Source: Osmia lignaria lignaria | Lineage: Eukaryota; Arthropoda; Insecta; Hymenoptera; Megachilidae | Assembly: GCF_051020975.1 (NCBI RefSeq) | Contig: NC_135041.1 | Coordinates: forward strand, 12,040,256 to 12,104,255 | Length of the DNA stretch: 64,000 nt | Direction: 5' to 3' | Shown here: positions 14,273 to 26,431 of the stretch, in pieces | How positions within the stretch are numbered: position 1 is the stretch's first letter | Layout: every line of letters starts with the position of its first letter | Translations under genes and position numbers: made by a program | The notes under the pieces: generated by a model | Seen by the model: only the letters and a program-made list of their open reading frames with translations | Databases searched by the model: none | Told to the model about the DNA's origin: nothing

Positions 14273-17250
14273 ACGAGGGATACCGATAGTCGAAGACGAA
14301 AAGAAGGAAGGAAGGATGGGTGGTATCGCGTTGAAGAGGAGGACAGACGTTCGGAACACTACGGTACACGGCGCGAAATGCTCTTCACTGATTTCCTTCT
14401 CTAAATATGGCCGCCTTCGTTGCCATCCTCTCTTTCTCGAACACCCGAAGCTGGTGCACCCCCTTTCCGATAACCACCCATAACCGCCCCTGCTTGCCCG
14501 AGGTTCTACTTGATTGCCAAGGCGTCTTAACCTCGGCCTCGGTTCGTCCGCGCGGACTCGTCGAACGTTTCGACGTGGAAAAAGATCGTGCCAGCCTATA
14601 ACAGCTTCAAGTTTACCGTTCTAGCCAACCTGAAGGGAGAAAAATCCCAGGCGACGCCCAGTGGGCGAATAAAGAGGCGTAATCGAGAACGAAAAAGGCC
14701 AATCCTGCCAGAAGAGCGAGCCAACACCGACCAACTGGCTTTCATATAGAACTAACCCTGACAGCCGCGCGTTTAATCCGCGCGGACTGCTCGCCGACCT
14801 TTATTATGCCTTTCTACGTGTCGGTATACATTTGTATAGACACGGCTACAACCGAGCGGGCCTATACTCCCGCTGGTCTCCTCGAGTTTCCCAGTCGAGT
14901 CACGAGGGTTTGGGGCTCGAAGAAGGAAGAGGGTACGACCCCGACCGATGGTCGGTGGAAGAAAGAGGAGCAAGGGACGATCACCGAATGAACGAACATT
15001 TCCGTGGCACGAACCACGAAAAACGTTCAAACCCGGAGAATAGCGTTCGCTGGTGGAATGGTAGTGGTGATAGTTACCTCGATGTCTCGGTGTCCCTCGT
15101 CGGCCCACTCCACACGGACTAGTCCAGCCAATTAATACCAACGCCTTTCGCTCCCAGACTCCGAAAAATCCTCTTGTTCGTCGCCGCGACAACGAGCAAC
15201 CGTAGCTCCGTTCCACGATATCGTTCCAGCTAGTCGAACCGTTTCGTTGACAAGTGAAACCAAGGTGTTATCCCTCTGTGAAAAAGTTTCGTCCAATTGG
15301 ACGTTCGTTGCCATACGAATCGGGTACAGTCCCGGACCCGTTGTCTCGTACAGATTTATCGTTAGAAGCTAACATTCGCGTTATCAACGTCTTTATTGCA
15401 TCGCGAACGCACGTTACACGGTTGTCGTTTCCCTCTGGAATGTCAAGTTCTTCGATGCCAAAGGTACAGGGCGAAAGGGGTAGGGATAAGTCTTGAAAAA
15501 TAGAGGGAATCCGATTAAAAGTCTGAGAGCGAAGGAATCTCGAGAATTTCTTGCATTATTTGCTTATTTTTATCCTACGGTTTTCTCCGCCGTTCTGTAA
15601 ACGTTACATCGTGGAAATATAATATTTAACAAAAGTTTACAGCAATTCGGACTGGCGAATATAACGAATACGCCGACGCGACGCGGCCAATTATATCGTT
15701 ACGTGTGTATTTACGAATGCGGCGACGTGCAGGCGGTCCCCGTTTCGCCCTGACGCGTTCATTCAGGGAATCAGGAAAAATCGAGCGTACGAGGCGCGAA
15801 CGCGTTTGATTGAAAAAATAAAACGAAAGGAAAACTGAAACAAGCGGGCGATACAAACGGTCACGCAGGCGCGTAGATCGCGCTCGTTATTTTGAAGAGC
15901 AGCGAACGAGCGACGGATATATTTGACGTATCAATAAATTATAATGAATTTTGGCGCATGGAATGTTAACAGACGCGCGCGTGTTCATAAAATTCCGTCT
16001 GCGCTTATGACGAAGCGTTCAGGTAACAACCTGTATGTCAATGCAGATCTCGTTCGGCCGATATTTTAGGGAATTCCAATATATTTCGTTCGGATTAAAT
16101 TAATAATCGATTTTATAACGTGCCAACCGATTTATTAGCATGCCGTTGCTGTTGTACATAAAATTCCACTTATCCTTCTCTTTTCCTCGCTATTTTTTTT
16201 TTCTTTTTTCAACCCCTACGGAAATTCAACCCCTCCTACTCTTTCTCTTCCTCTTTCTTCTCTTGCACCGTCCCCGAGGCTCTTTCGTCAGAGATTTCGA
16301 TCGATCGTTTTCAATGCGGTGTCATTTCGACAAGAGCCACGCCGAGCGAACACTCTCGACGCTTAACGATCGTTTTATAAAATGACGTGACCCTCGTAAT
16401 TTCATTATGCCTTAATCCGACGAACGTTCGCGTTACGCTCGAGCGGGAAAGAGAAAACGCCCTAGACCAGACGGCTGCGCGAGACAGAGCAGGGAAAAGA
16501 GAACGAGAGGAATGGTGAAATGGTGAAAAAAAGGGTGGGAAGGTAGTAGAAATCTCTCCTCGATATTCAAGAGTGGCACTCGCAATATTAACGAGCGCCT
16601 ATTAGCGAGTGGCAACTGACAGGGCAAGGGAAATCCGTTTTTAGTTTTTCTCCTTCTCACCCTTTTCTTCTCCGCTTCTCCTTTTTCTCTGCTAAATACA
16701 AAAGTCAAAGCGAAACACCTACCCCCGAGTCGTTAAATCATTTAGAAACTAGAATTAACTGTAACTTTAGATACCCCGAATGCAATCTGGTACTCGTGTT
16801 TCTGCATCGTGCTAGATTTTGAAAAAGACCCGCCAGTCGATCGAGCGGTTCACAGATGCTCGATTCGATTTCGTAACGCATCGAGGAAGCGTCAACTTTC
16901 TTATCGGCGTTCACCCTGATAGACCGATAACCGATTTATCGCGTCTTAACATCGAACGTCTACACCTCTCGATATCAGGGGCAAACAATCAACATCGGTA
17001 AACAATCTAACAAACGCTGTTGTTCGAACGATAAACGGGTGTAATCTTTTGATGGAGTTGAAAATAATATGTAAGTTTGGGGACGTTCAAAGCCTACGTT
17101 CTTATTAGAAAGAAATTTATAGTTGTGTCTGTTTTACCAGACACTTTTCTACCACACCTCGTACTTACAATTAAAAAAACACTATTTTTACACCCTTTGA
17201 TTCCATTTTTTTAGAAATCACTCGAAATCAGCACAAGAAATTATTAAAAC

Positions 17251-17602
17251 AATCGTTTGACAAGCTTACATTATAAAAAGACCGCCATAAATTAAAATTT
17301 TTTAAAATTCGATCCCAGCGCCATCTATACGAAAACGCCGCAAACTACTCAGCGACTTACCGACCAATTTTTTGAAACAGGGGAACACTAGCGCATCTAT
17401 CGGGGAACAGCGGAAACTAGTTGACAGGTAGTTTCCGCTGTTCTCCGATAGATGCGCTAGTGTTCCCCTGTTTCAAAAAATCGGTCGGTATATCGCTGAG
17501 TAGTTTGCGGCGTTTTTGTATAGATGGCGCTGGGATCGAATTAAAAATATTTTTGAAATTCTTTATTATGGGCGATGTAATTTTACAATTAATTTATAAT
17601 TA
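17251..17602. mobile_element. Foldback (hairpin) MITE, decayed copy
   Basis: This is a long imperfect palindrome. The segment from about 17312 (GCGCCATCTATAC...) to about 17420 is repeated as its reverse complement on the other side of a centre near 17427-17433 (CTAGTTGACAGGTAG). The left outer part reads TTTGACAAGC...AAAAAGACCGCC. The right outer part is recognisable but eroded. A second, better preserved copy lies at 43833-44179. The element has no coding capacity, so it would have been mobilised in trans. Clear target-site duplications are not visible in this copy. It lies about 1.3 kb beyond the 3' end of the BAG6 coding region. Confidence 0.8.
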
Positions 17603-18891
17603 ACGTGTGTAACCATCAAAAGCTTCGATTTCTTTGATCAATGAACCAATTCTATTCAATTCTATTATAATCGAAGTGTATTTATTTCATCAAGAATATA
17701 ATTTATTTGGTTCTCTAAAATCAAAGACATGATCACGTAAAATTACTTCAGTTACTTTATTAACATCATATGCGACCTATCAAATAATATTCATTTTCGA
17801 TATTCCTTAATTTTAATAAGAACGTAATTTGGAATCGTCTTCCCTTATCCATCGTATTAGGCTAATTTGATTCCCTTCCATGTTAAAATTGATGAAAACC
17901 TTGCTAAAAATTAGCAAGATTAAAAAGAAAATCATTTTTTTAATACAGTCCACCAATATTGTACATAAAATACAGTACCTTGCATCCGTATAAAAGTTCC
18001 GCTTGCGAGTTATTCAATGAAGCTACTCAATCGAAATTAATTATCTACATAAATTACAGACACATTGTTTGGGTAAAAGTTTATAACACATTATTTAACA
18101 AAGCTTACGTGAAACAAACTATAGCCTTAGATAATCCATGATTACAGTGGGACGTATTGAATCGTGTCTAATTACTTTTTTAAATACCATCGATCATTCC
18201 ACGCTTCCCTCCTTAAATCGAATAGTGGACTATAATTTAGTACAGTTGATATCGATTAATGATAGTGTCATCGTTATTAAAAAAATGGAATCTATATGAA
18301 AAAGATCATTTTAATATCGACGACACATAAATAGCGTACAATACGTATTATTATCTGTATAATACCTACACAGGGATCATTTGATTAAGAACAATACATT
18401 TGCGTTTAACATTTGTGTAACGATAATTCTACAGAAAACACATTTTAATAATGAAAAAAAAAAAAGTATTTTAACATAGTAGCGTGTTGGGGATCAATGA
18501 ATACATAGAGCATAATGGGAGAGAGCAACTGTAACTTATTTACCATAATTTTTAATAACACAAAGGTACACTGTCAATTATTTAACATATTTATAGATTA
18601 AAAAAAAAATGAAAGATACCTCTTGACACAGCTACAGGCTACGTCGATTAAAGAAATCAATACTTTACGGAATATCTCGTTACGTGACACCTGAAGGTAT
18701 CCCAGATTTATCAAAATTATTCAACCGATGCACGAAATTACAATTATTAGTAATATTTGTGGTTACATTTTATGAATGTATTTTGTGTATTCCCTTGGTC
18801 GCTGTTAATTTTCACGTTTCATTCAACGCTACCTAGTTTCTCCTTTACAGATACTCTAAGCCATTATGAACTGTTTCCTCCCTTATCGTTA
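17603..18891. other. AT-rich 3' flank of BAG6
   Basis: No coding exon is visible. The right part should contain the BAG6 3' UTR. A variant polyadenylation hexamer (ATTAAA on the minus strand) is at 18551-18556, about 340 bases after the stop codon. No canonical AATAAA close to the stop was noticed. Confidence 0.4.
18551..18556 (-). terminator. Possible BAG6 polyadenylation signal (ATTAAA)
   Basis: A variant hexamer on the minus strand downstream of the BAG6 stop. It is weak evidence alone because the region is AT-rich. Confidence 0.3.
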
Positions 18892-21800
18892 TTATTTCGG
18901 TTGCCTATCTTGATCTGAAAAATATTTTGTCGCGTTCGGGAAGCGTATGGGATCTGGGAAATCTGGTGTTCCGTATCTACGTGGATTCAAGCAGTCCCTG
19001 ATCGCTTGACCGAATGCACGCCTAACACCTGGATCTACAGCCACGGCGACTGCAGCACCCTCGACTTCTTCGACGCCCGCTCGGGTTACACCTTCTCTTA
19101 CTAAACGCTCCATGGATGCTGCTATTGCTGAATGATTAGGAGTTGGGCTAACTAATAATCGCGGTTTTTGTTGCTCGATAAGTTTACGCCGTTTAGTGGG
19201 TAGTGTACCTAAATAAGCATCGCTGAACGTTGCCACGCCACCATTTGTCATTCCTTGCATTTGTAATTGACGACGTTGTCGTACACCGTCTCGGGCAATG
19301 ATCGGTACCCAATCCTAAAACATTTTTTATGCTACTATTGCCTACAACATAAATTCACATCGTACACAAAGTAATATAAAAACTTACAGAAGGTAATGCT
19401 TCATGACCTGGAAATGTTTCTGGAACTTCTTCGCCATCATCTGGCAAGGATGCTTCGAAAGTTGTTCTTTCTTCAATTGCTTCAGTTTCCATAGGCTGGG
19501 ATTATGGTTAATTCTTAGATTTCTTCTCTCAAAGAACACGATTGAGGGTATACAAATATATGCAGATAACTTACCTCCACTTCAGATTGTGTCTGCGAAG
19601 GTTGATGAGTTGGAGCTGAAGGCACCGTTGACGGCTGAGAAGGTACATCTTTATACACTAAAAGCGGAAGAATTTCTGATTCTGGAGGTTGTGAAACGCG
19701 CGAGGAGTAAGTACGTAACTGAGCAACAAATATATTGGGCAACCATCGATGAAACTCAGGACGCGTACCCTCCAACATCTCAGTCTATTCGGGAAAAATA
19801 GAAATATTAATTAAAATATAAAAAAAATGTATTTTTTAAAAATGTACATAACATACCATGAAACGGGACACTACGACTTCTAATCCCGATTGTCCGCCAC
19901 GAATGGAATATCGAAGTACTGCACACAATTGTCTTCCCAAATTATTGACAATATTGAAAATTTCTTGACCAAATCTGGCATCATCAATATCTAAATAAAT
20001 ATTGAAAATATGAACTTAGACAGTAGCTCTACAAAATAGTTATTGAATTTTTGATACACTGATGTACAAACCATTATTGAATAGAAATTGTAATATATCT
20101 TTGATATGACGGCGAAGTAAAGCTTCCACAGTTGCGCAAATATCTATACGCGAACCATTTCTAATATTAACTTCCTCTTCTGACGCGAAAAGATTCTGAA
20201 AGAGTGGTCTTAATTGAGATAGTAATCGTTCCGCAGCTTGTTCCTGAAGTGCTTCCGTACTGGTATTTGGGAAAGAATATTGCAAGAACTCTTGTAACGG
20301 TCTTCTAAGATGCGAAATTGGCTCCCATTGACCAGTTCGTAATCTTATTATACCTTCTAACGTCAAGTTTTGAACCTGCAAATGTTTTAAAACAAAAGTG
20401 ACTTTAGATTTATATTATACGAAACATTAGAAAAGAATTCATAAAAATATGTTTAATTACCACTAATACAGCTAAATCTAGAAGTAAATCTCCTTCGCTT
20501 TCTGAATCCTGTGATGAAAGAAGATTCATTTGAATGCCTGCATGTTCTAATAAATCCGCGAATGTAACATCGCTTCCGGTGGGATTCCCACTGTTGATTA
20601 GAAATAACATAAATTATGTTTCCTTCAATGGATAAACATTTTATATGTTTAATAAACAATTTACTTACCTATCTCCTACAATACCCACATGAATATTTCT
20701 ACCACTAAATAATTGTAGAATATTTCCAAGACTTTCAGCTAGATCATGATCTGTTACAAAAATTTATACATTTTAATTTTATATTTTTTAAGCGGTAAAT
20801 ACAAATACTAACTGTTACTGTTGATACTGATGCTTGCTTGTGGTTGACCGCTTCTGCCTCCTAAAATTTGTTGCGGCAAGAACATGAATGGATCGTTTGT
20901 ATTTGTTTGTGATGTTGTCGATGCTGTAGTATTCGTAGAGCTAGTGTTACTGGTTGCGCTTGAAGTTGTTGCTATAAATATAATAATGTTACTTTAAGCA
21001 CGTATAGGGATATAAGATAATCGCTATTATTTATTTAAATGATATACCTGTTTGTGCCTGTGACTGAGTTTCAGACGTAGCTGTTTGACTTGTTTGCGTA
21101 GACTGTGATGTAGATGTGACAGTATTAGAACTTGTAGTCGATGTTCGACGAACGTGATGCGAATTACACGGCAGGAATGGATCAAAGTCAAACGCTTGTC
21201 CTATACTCATTCCAACACCCAAAGGGTGAGCCTGTTGATGAAATACATGCGGACGCGATGTACTTCTAGTCTGTGTTGCCGTGGTAGGATGAGTACCAAC
21301 GTTGCTTCTGTAATAAATACATTATAATTAAAATGTTATAAATCGATGGTACGATTAGAAAGATTAAAAAATGTTAATAGACCTACCGCGCTTGGGTGCT
21401 TTGTCCGGCGTTCGTATTTCCACTGTCCATCGTAGTAACATTTTGTTGTCCAACTGTTACAGGATTTCTAGTTGTAATTGTTGTATTAGTCATACCACTT
21501 TGTACCATATGTCCAGCAACAGCCTGCATTAAATTTCGTATGAAATCAGGCGCGGGAGCTGAACCCCAAGAAAATCCACCAGCAGTACCACCTACTCTTC
21601 CTCCTGTTTAAACAATTAAGTAATATAGCTATAACAATCGAAACACTTTAATGGACGATGTTGCTAAGGTGATGACAATAACAGTAATAATATTCTTACT
21701 ACGGACAACTTACCGACATTATTGTTATTGTTGTTGTTATTATTTTCACCTGTTTGAGTTTGTTCACTTCCTGATGCAGCATCCATATTACTTTCAGGAC

Positions 21801-24342
21801 TAACTTCCATCAATACTTCCACATTATTTGGCAAGTTAAACACCGTGCCTAAGAAGTAAGTTGAAATTAATTATCAAAATAATTAAGCTTTTTTAAACTA
21901 CTGTACGTACCAAATGGAGACTGTGCCTGCTCTTGCGGTTGTTCTGCCTGTTGTTGAGTAGCAGATTCAGGTTCTGGCTGTTGACTGGAATCTTCGGCAT
22001 TGCTTTCGGTTGATTCTGGTTGCGAAGCATTATTAGTCGAGTCCCCACTTTCTTCATTACCATTATTATTATTTGCATTACGACCATGTAAACTGATGTG
22101 CGCCTATTAGAGAAACGTTAGAAAAAAATTGTGTTAAAAAAGGAACAAAATTTAAACGTTACAAGCACTCATCCTCACCTCTACCTGGATTGGTATACCG
22201 GGCTGTAAGATAGCTGAATGTTGAATAATAATTGGTCTGCATCGCAAATTTCTTGGTGGTTGCTGACTCATATCAACAATTATATCACTTAAAGCGTGAC
22301 AAGCGTGAGACATGTAGTGTAAGCATTCATTGGCACCATCCACATACGCCTGATTTTCTTCAACTCGTCTCCCCTAAGAATTAATAATTTTCTGATGTTA
22401 ACTACTGTAAAAATAAAATTTCTACGAACATCGCACTATACCTACCCCTGGCGGTAATGAAGGATCATCACGCATAATTTTACAATACCGGTCTAATACC
22501 GGTCGCAAACGAGCTTGAGTATCCTGTAACATTTCCAATAATTCTGCCAACTGTGGAGGTCGTGGAAGCCTAGAAACAATACATTCATGATTGTAATATT
22601 GAACTACAAAACCACAGGATGTATATAAAAATATTCTTACTGTGGTGACGCTCGTCTATTAGACTGTCCATCAGTATTCGATGTAGATCCTTGTTGTTCA
22701 GCTTGTGGTTGTTGCGGCTGTTGTGAATCTGTTTGATTTTCTTCAGCAGCCTCGGTTGTTGGCCTTGCTTCAGCCGTTTCATCGCTACTTCCTGCTTTAA
22801 CAATTAATAATTATATAAAATGAAGTATTTCTAATACTTTTATTTTTATTTTTGCTTCGTACACATACCCCTAAGTGGTGTCACATTATTAGCTCCAGCT
22901 GCAGATAAAGCAGCTACTATTGCTGCAGCTGCAGCAGCTTCTGCTAATATGGCACCATTATTTGTTCTACCCTCGATATTACTGAAAACACTGTGATTAT
23001 TGACTTACACTAAACATTATGAATATACTCGGTTTACTCACAACTGTTCTGGTTCCAGTTCTGATTCTTGCATTAATTCACCCAAAGCTGGTCGATTATT
23101 TTCAGATGCAGCAAGATTAACAGGACGGGACGGATTCTCAAGCCTGTCCATAAGCCTATTTGTGCGTTCAACCATGTGTCTCGCGACAATTAATCGACCA
23201 TTAGATAAAGTATTACTGAACTGAGGTAGCGCTAGTCCTATTGAATGAAACGATAAGTGTAATGTAATATATTCTAACTGTTATAAATAATATTGCACAA
23301 GAATATTAATTTGAGTACCATGTCCTTCAACAATTTCAGCTGGTACTGACATAGCACCCAAATACATGGCATTGCCATGCATTTGAGCACGGGTGAGTCT
23401 GTAGTGTGTTCTTTGTGCATTTTGCCAGCCGTGTGATCCATGATTTTGGCCTCCATCATTTCCTCGTTGACCAGGTTGAGGTGGCGCACGTTGTACCAAA
23501 TGTATAACTTTTCCATTAACATCTAAATCACAAAGATTTAAATTATTGAAAATTTACAAGTTTTCATAGAAAATTGTTTTGTAATCCAAAATTCTTTACC
23601 ATAATCATTTAATTTCTTCTCATCTTGAAGAACTCTACCGCAATAAATAAGTCTTTGCGAATCTGCTGGTACTGCCACAGACTCTGCTATATATTCTTTA
23701 AAGCCCCTTACTGTAATTTGCTATAACAAAGTATTTATCAATTAAATTAATCAGATCATCTTTAATATTATCAGCTATACTTGTGATATTATTTCATATT
23801 ATTACATCATACATTAATATATTGTATATTTGAGCAATATCAGTGCATTAACTGAATTACAACAATTATGATAAAAGGAACATACTGGAATTTTACAATG
23901 TCATGTTTTATATAATCGTACAAAAATATGTTATTTTGAGTATTTATATTGTCAACTATCTGTTAGGGAAGTATTAAGCCCCATACATGTAGAAAAACAT
24001 GATGAAACGCATCAGTAATTATAGTAATAACATAAAAAAGTTAATTCCTGAGATGGAAAGAGTAGCTGATTAAATATTATGAATAATCATAAAAATGATA
24101 ATTCTGGAAATTACTTCTAGAATGCAAAGTATGAATGATGTGGTTAAAAATAGTAATACATATATAAATTGGTGCATGAATAATCATAAAGCATGCCACA
24201 TAGGACATTGCAGTGAATAGCATCATTAGTCATAAACATATAGCATTCGTTGCCTGAAAAGTATAAAAAAAATCCTTACATCGTCTTCCAAAGAAAAAGC
24301 ATGATTTTGTGAATCCAAGGTCTTCACTGTAAGGTCAATCAT
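18892..24342 (-). CDS. BAG6: Large proline-rich protein BAG6 (Scythe/BAT3), complete
   Basis: Chaperone-holdase subunit that captures hydrophobic or mislocalised proteins and tail-anchored membrane proteins in the cytosol and nucleus. Twenty coding exons read in descending order: 24342-24280, 23720-23600, 23522-23319, 23237-23042, 22981-22869, 22794-22641, 22569-22446, 22373-22179, 22103-21911, 21848-21714, 21603-21387, 21307-21048, 20971-20813, 20750-20669, 20590-20461, 20375-20072, 19990-19857, 19784-19575, 19495-19388, 19314-18892. These sum to 3525 bases, or 1174 residues, close to the vertebrate length. Residues 1-75 are a ubiquitin-like domain ([12 protein letters not shown], then [12 protein letters not shown] and [12 protein letters not shown]). 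Residues about 285-390 match the conserved central BAG6 domain. Between the domains lie Gln/Asn/Ser/Thr-rich linkers. About residue 1075 is a basic nuclear signal (PTKRRKL), followed by the C-terminal BAG-like segment with FPNATKYF. The start codon gives the family's usual N-terminus. The exon 13 donor could be GTTAGT or GTAACA without changing phase. Confidence 0.93.
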
Positions 24343-25997
24343 CGTTGATCGGCCTTAATTGATGCGGCAAAACTAAAATTTATGGAAAGGAACAACAGTA
24401 TTAGAACGGACAATGAGAAATATAGAACCCCGTCGACTACACTCGCGCAGGGACAAAGATACAAGACTGTAAACGACACTCGATCAAGTAGCTAATAGCT
24501 AAGATTCGATATCTAAAATTTCTAAAAAAAAAATGATCTTAACGCTAATCAATCAGATGATATAAATAAATTATGTAATTATAGTCTATCACTCCGTTTT
24601 TATGGTGTAATCGTTTTTTTAACGAACCCACCGATGAAATTTTACTGCGACGGCCGACACGACACACGTTATTTTACCCAGAATTCGCTTTGTTAGTAAA
24701 ATCACAAGCGTTGCCAATATACCAGTTCCATGATTCCCTAGGTAAAACACGATTCAAAATTGATAAAGAAGCGCCCTTACATACGATATCTACGCGCTTG
24801 AAAATTCCTCCAATGATGGATAGATGGCAGTAGCAAAGGTTATAACGGACAAAATACGAATTGTGATTCTGATTTAAGTGGAACTGGTAAATCGTAATTA
24901 TTATCGTGTCATACAGAATCTGGATGTAAGATCATGCATATACGAAGACTAATAAATGGTAAATCATATTTTACAAAAATTTTAAACTATACATGACTAT
25001 AACGTAAGTACATCTTATACTTAGAATTTCACTCCACAAGGCATCCATTTTTTTTAATACATTATTCGTACATTTCAATAGGCAACATTATACTATGAAT
25101 GCAATGAATACTTGGAATCTAAATTTCAAATAACGCGTGGAAAAACAGGGTTAGAAGTAAAAAAGAAACGCCATATCGGTTAAATCTCCCAAGTATACAA
25201 TACAAATTCATCTTAACCTTAGAAGAACGGAGTCTCGTGCAGGACGATTGTTTATTAAACCAAGGTCATTTTTTCAACACTAATCTATAGGACATCTAGG
25301 AAAATAAATAAGTTTTTAGAAAAGTAATCAATTTTCAATGGTTTCCATATACCAGGTTCGCCGTGGTCCCCCTCCCGTCTTCCTAAGGTTAAAGGTGCTA
25401 CTTTGAAGCGTCGAAGTCGAGGGGTGTCAGAAACGTGAAAACAAATTTACCTTGTCGCAGACGTACCATCGATGATTCGAACAGCAGCAAGGAACATAAT
25501 CAAAAATCCAGGCATCGACTTGCCATGGACATCGCGTGATCCGTACGAAGATGAAAAAGAGAAGCAGAGAAGACTCATGGCAGGCCGATCGCATTATTCA
25601 GATTAGGGCATCGACTGAGCCACGCGGGTATGCGAGTACACGAGTTTCTTTGTATGAGTATGTACGTGTACATGGTTATATATCGGTAGAAGATAATACC
25701 GGCCGATCGTGCACCGCAGAAGAATGTTAATGGTGCATCAGTTTTGTATGCAGGAAGTGACGGCGCGTCCCGTCTCATACCGTAGCGGGTCCCGGCGCCC
25801 TGGCGTCCGAGCAGAAAAAGGCCCAATAAGACTGATAGAAGTGAAAAACCAAGAGATTCACCCGTGGCCGTGTCGGAGGAAGGAAAGAGAGATGCTCCTT
25901 TAAATCCCATCATAAACACACATAGCCAGGGGCTCTCAACATTCTTGAAAAATGTAAGATTTACGCTAGCCGTGATTTACTTCGTATGCGATACATA
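24343..25997. other. BAG6 upstream region
   Basis: This stretch contains the BAG6 5' UTR and promoter on the minus strand, whose limits cannot be fixed from the sequence, followed by intergenic DNA. The part at 24400-24800 is the likely promoter. From about 25,340 the DNA becomes more GC-rich. Small open frames at 25536-25919 look non-coding. Confidence 0.4.
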
Positions 25998-26431
25998 CAG
26001 TGAGAGGCAAAAGTAAGTAAACACTGTACAAAATAGAATACCTCGGTTAAAATTCGACTAAATAACTTGAGGTTTTTTGAAAAGCTATAAAAATTAATTT
26101 TCATCGTTTTAAAAAATTACAATTTGTTGAGTCTATAATGAAAATTTAAAATATCTCTTTCGTAGATTCAGATAAGTTATGTGTATACTGAAAATTTCAT
26201 TGAAATTGGTCAACGCATTTAAAAGTTATAAGTAATTAAAATTTCCAAAAGTCGCGACTTTTCATCCAAGTTCTTTTTTTTCACGATTTCAACAAATTAT
26301 ATTTTTTTTAAATGATGAAAATTTTAGTGAATTAATTCTTATAGCTTCTCAAAAAGCCTCAAGTTATTTAGTCCAATTTTAACCGAGGTATTCTATTTTG
26401 AACAGTGTCTACTTACTTTTGCCTCTCACTG
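25998..26431. mobile_element. TIR element (MITE), probably Tc1/mariner-type
   Basis: The first about 100 bases (starting CAGTGAGAGGCAAAAGTAAG) are repeated inverted at the right end with few mismatches, and weaker inverted similarity continues inward to about 150 bases. The element is flanked on both sides by TA (25996-25997 and 26432-26433), the target duplicated by Tc1/mariner transposases. The internal 130 bases are AT-rich and encode nothing, so it is non-autonomous. The family assignment rests on the TA target and is an inference. The arms have diverged by only a few percent at their outer ends, suggesting a fairly young insertion. Confidence 0.85.

Larger units (their letters stand above)
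9081..17250. other. Intergenic or intronic DNA without recognisable genes
   Basis: I see no supportable coding exon, tRNA or rRNA. The longest frames (for example 14773-15216 on the minus strand and 13786-14154 on the minus strand) are low-complexity or arginine/proline-rich shadows in CpG-rich sequence. Simple repeats are at 9782-9804 and 14255-14272. The local GC content falls toward AT-rich near 10.1-12.2 kb and again after about 17 kb. Confidence 0.5.

Noticed and set aside
14773..15216. 147-codon open frame on the minus strand
   Set aside because: Arg/Gly/Ser/Pro-rich composition typical of spurious frames in GC-rich DNA, with an open frame on the opposite strand as well.
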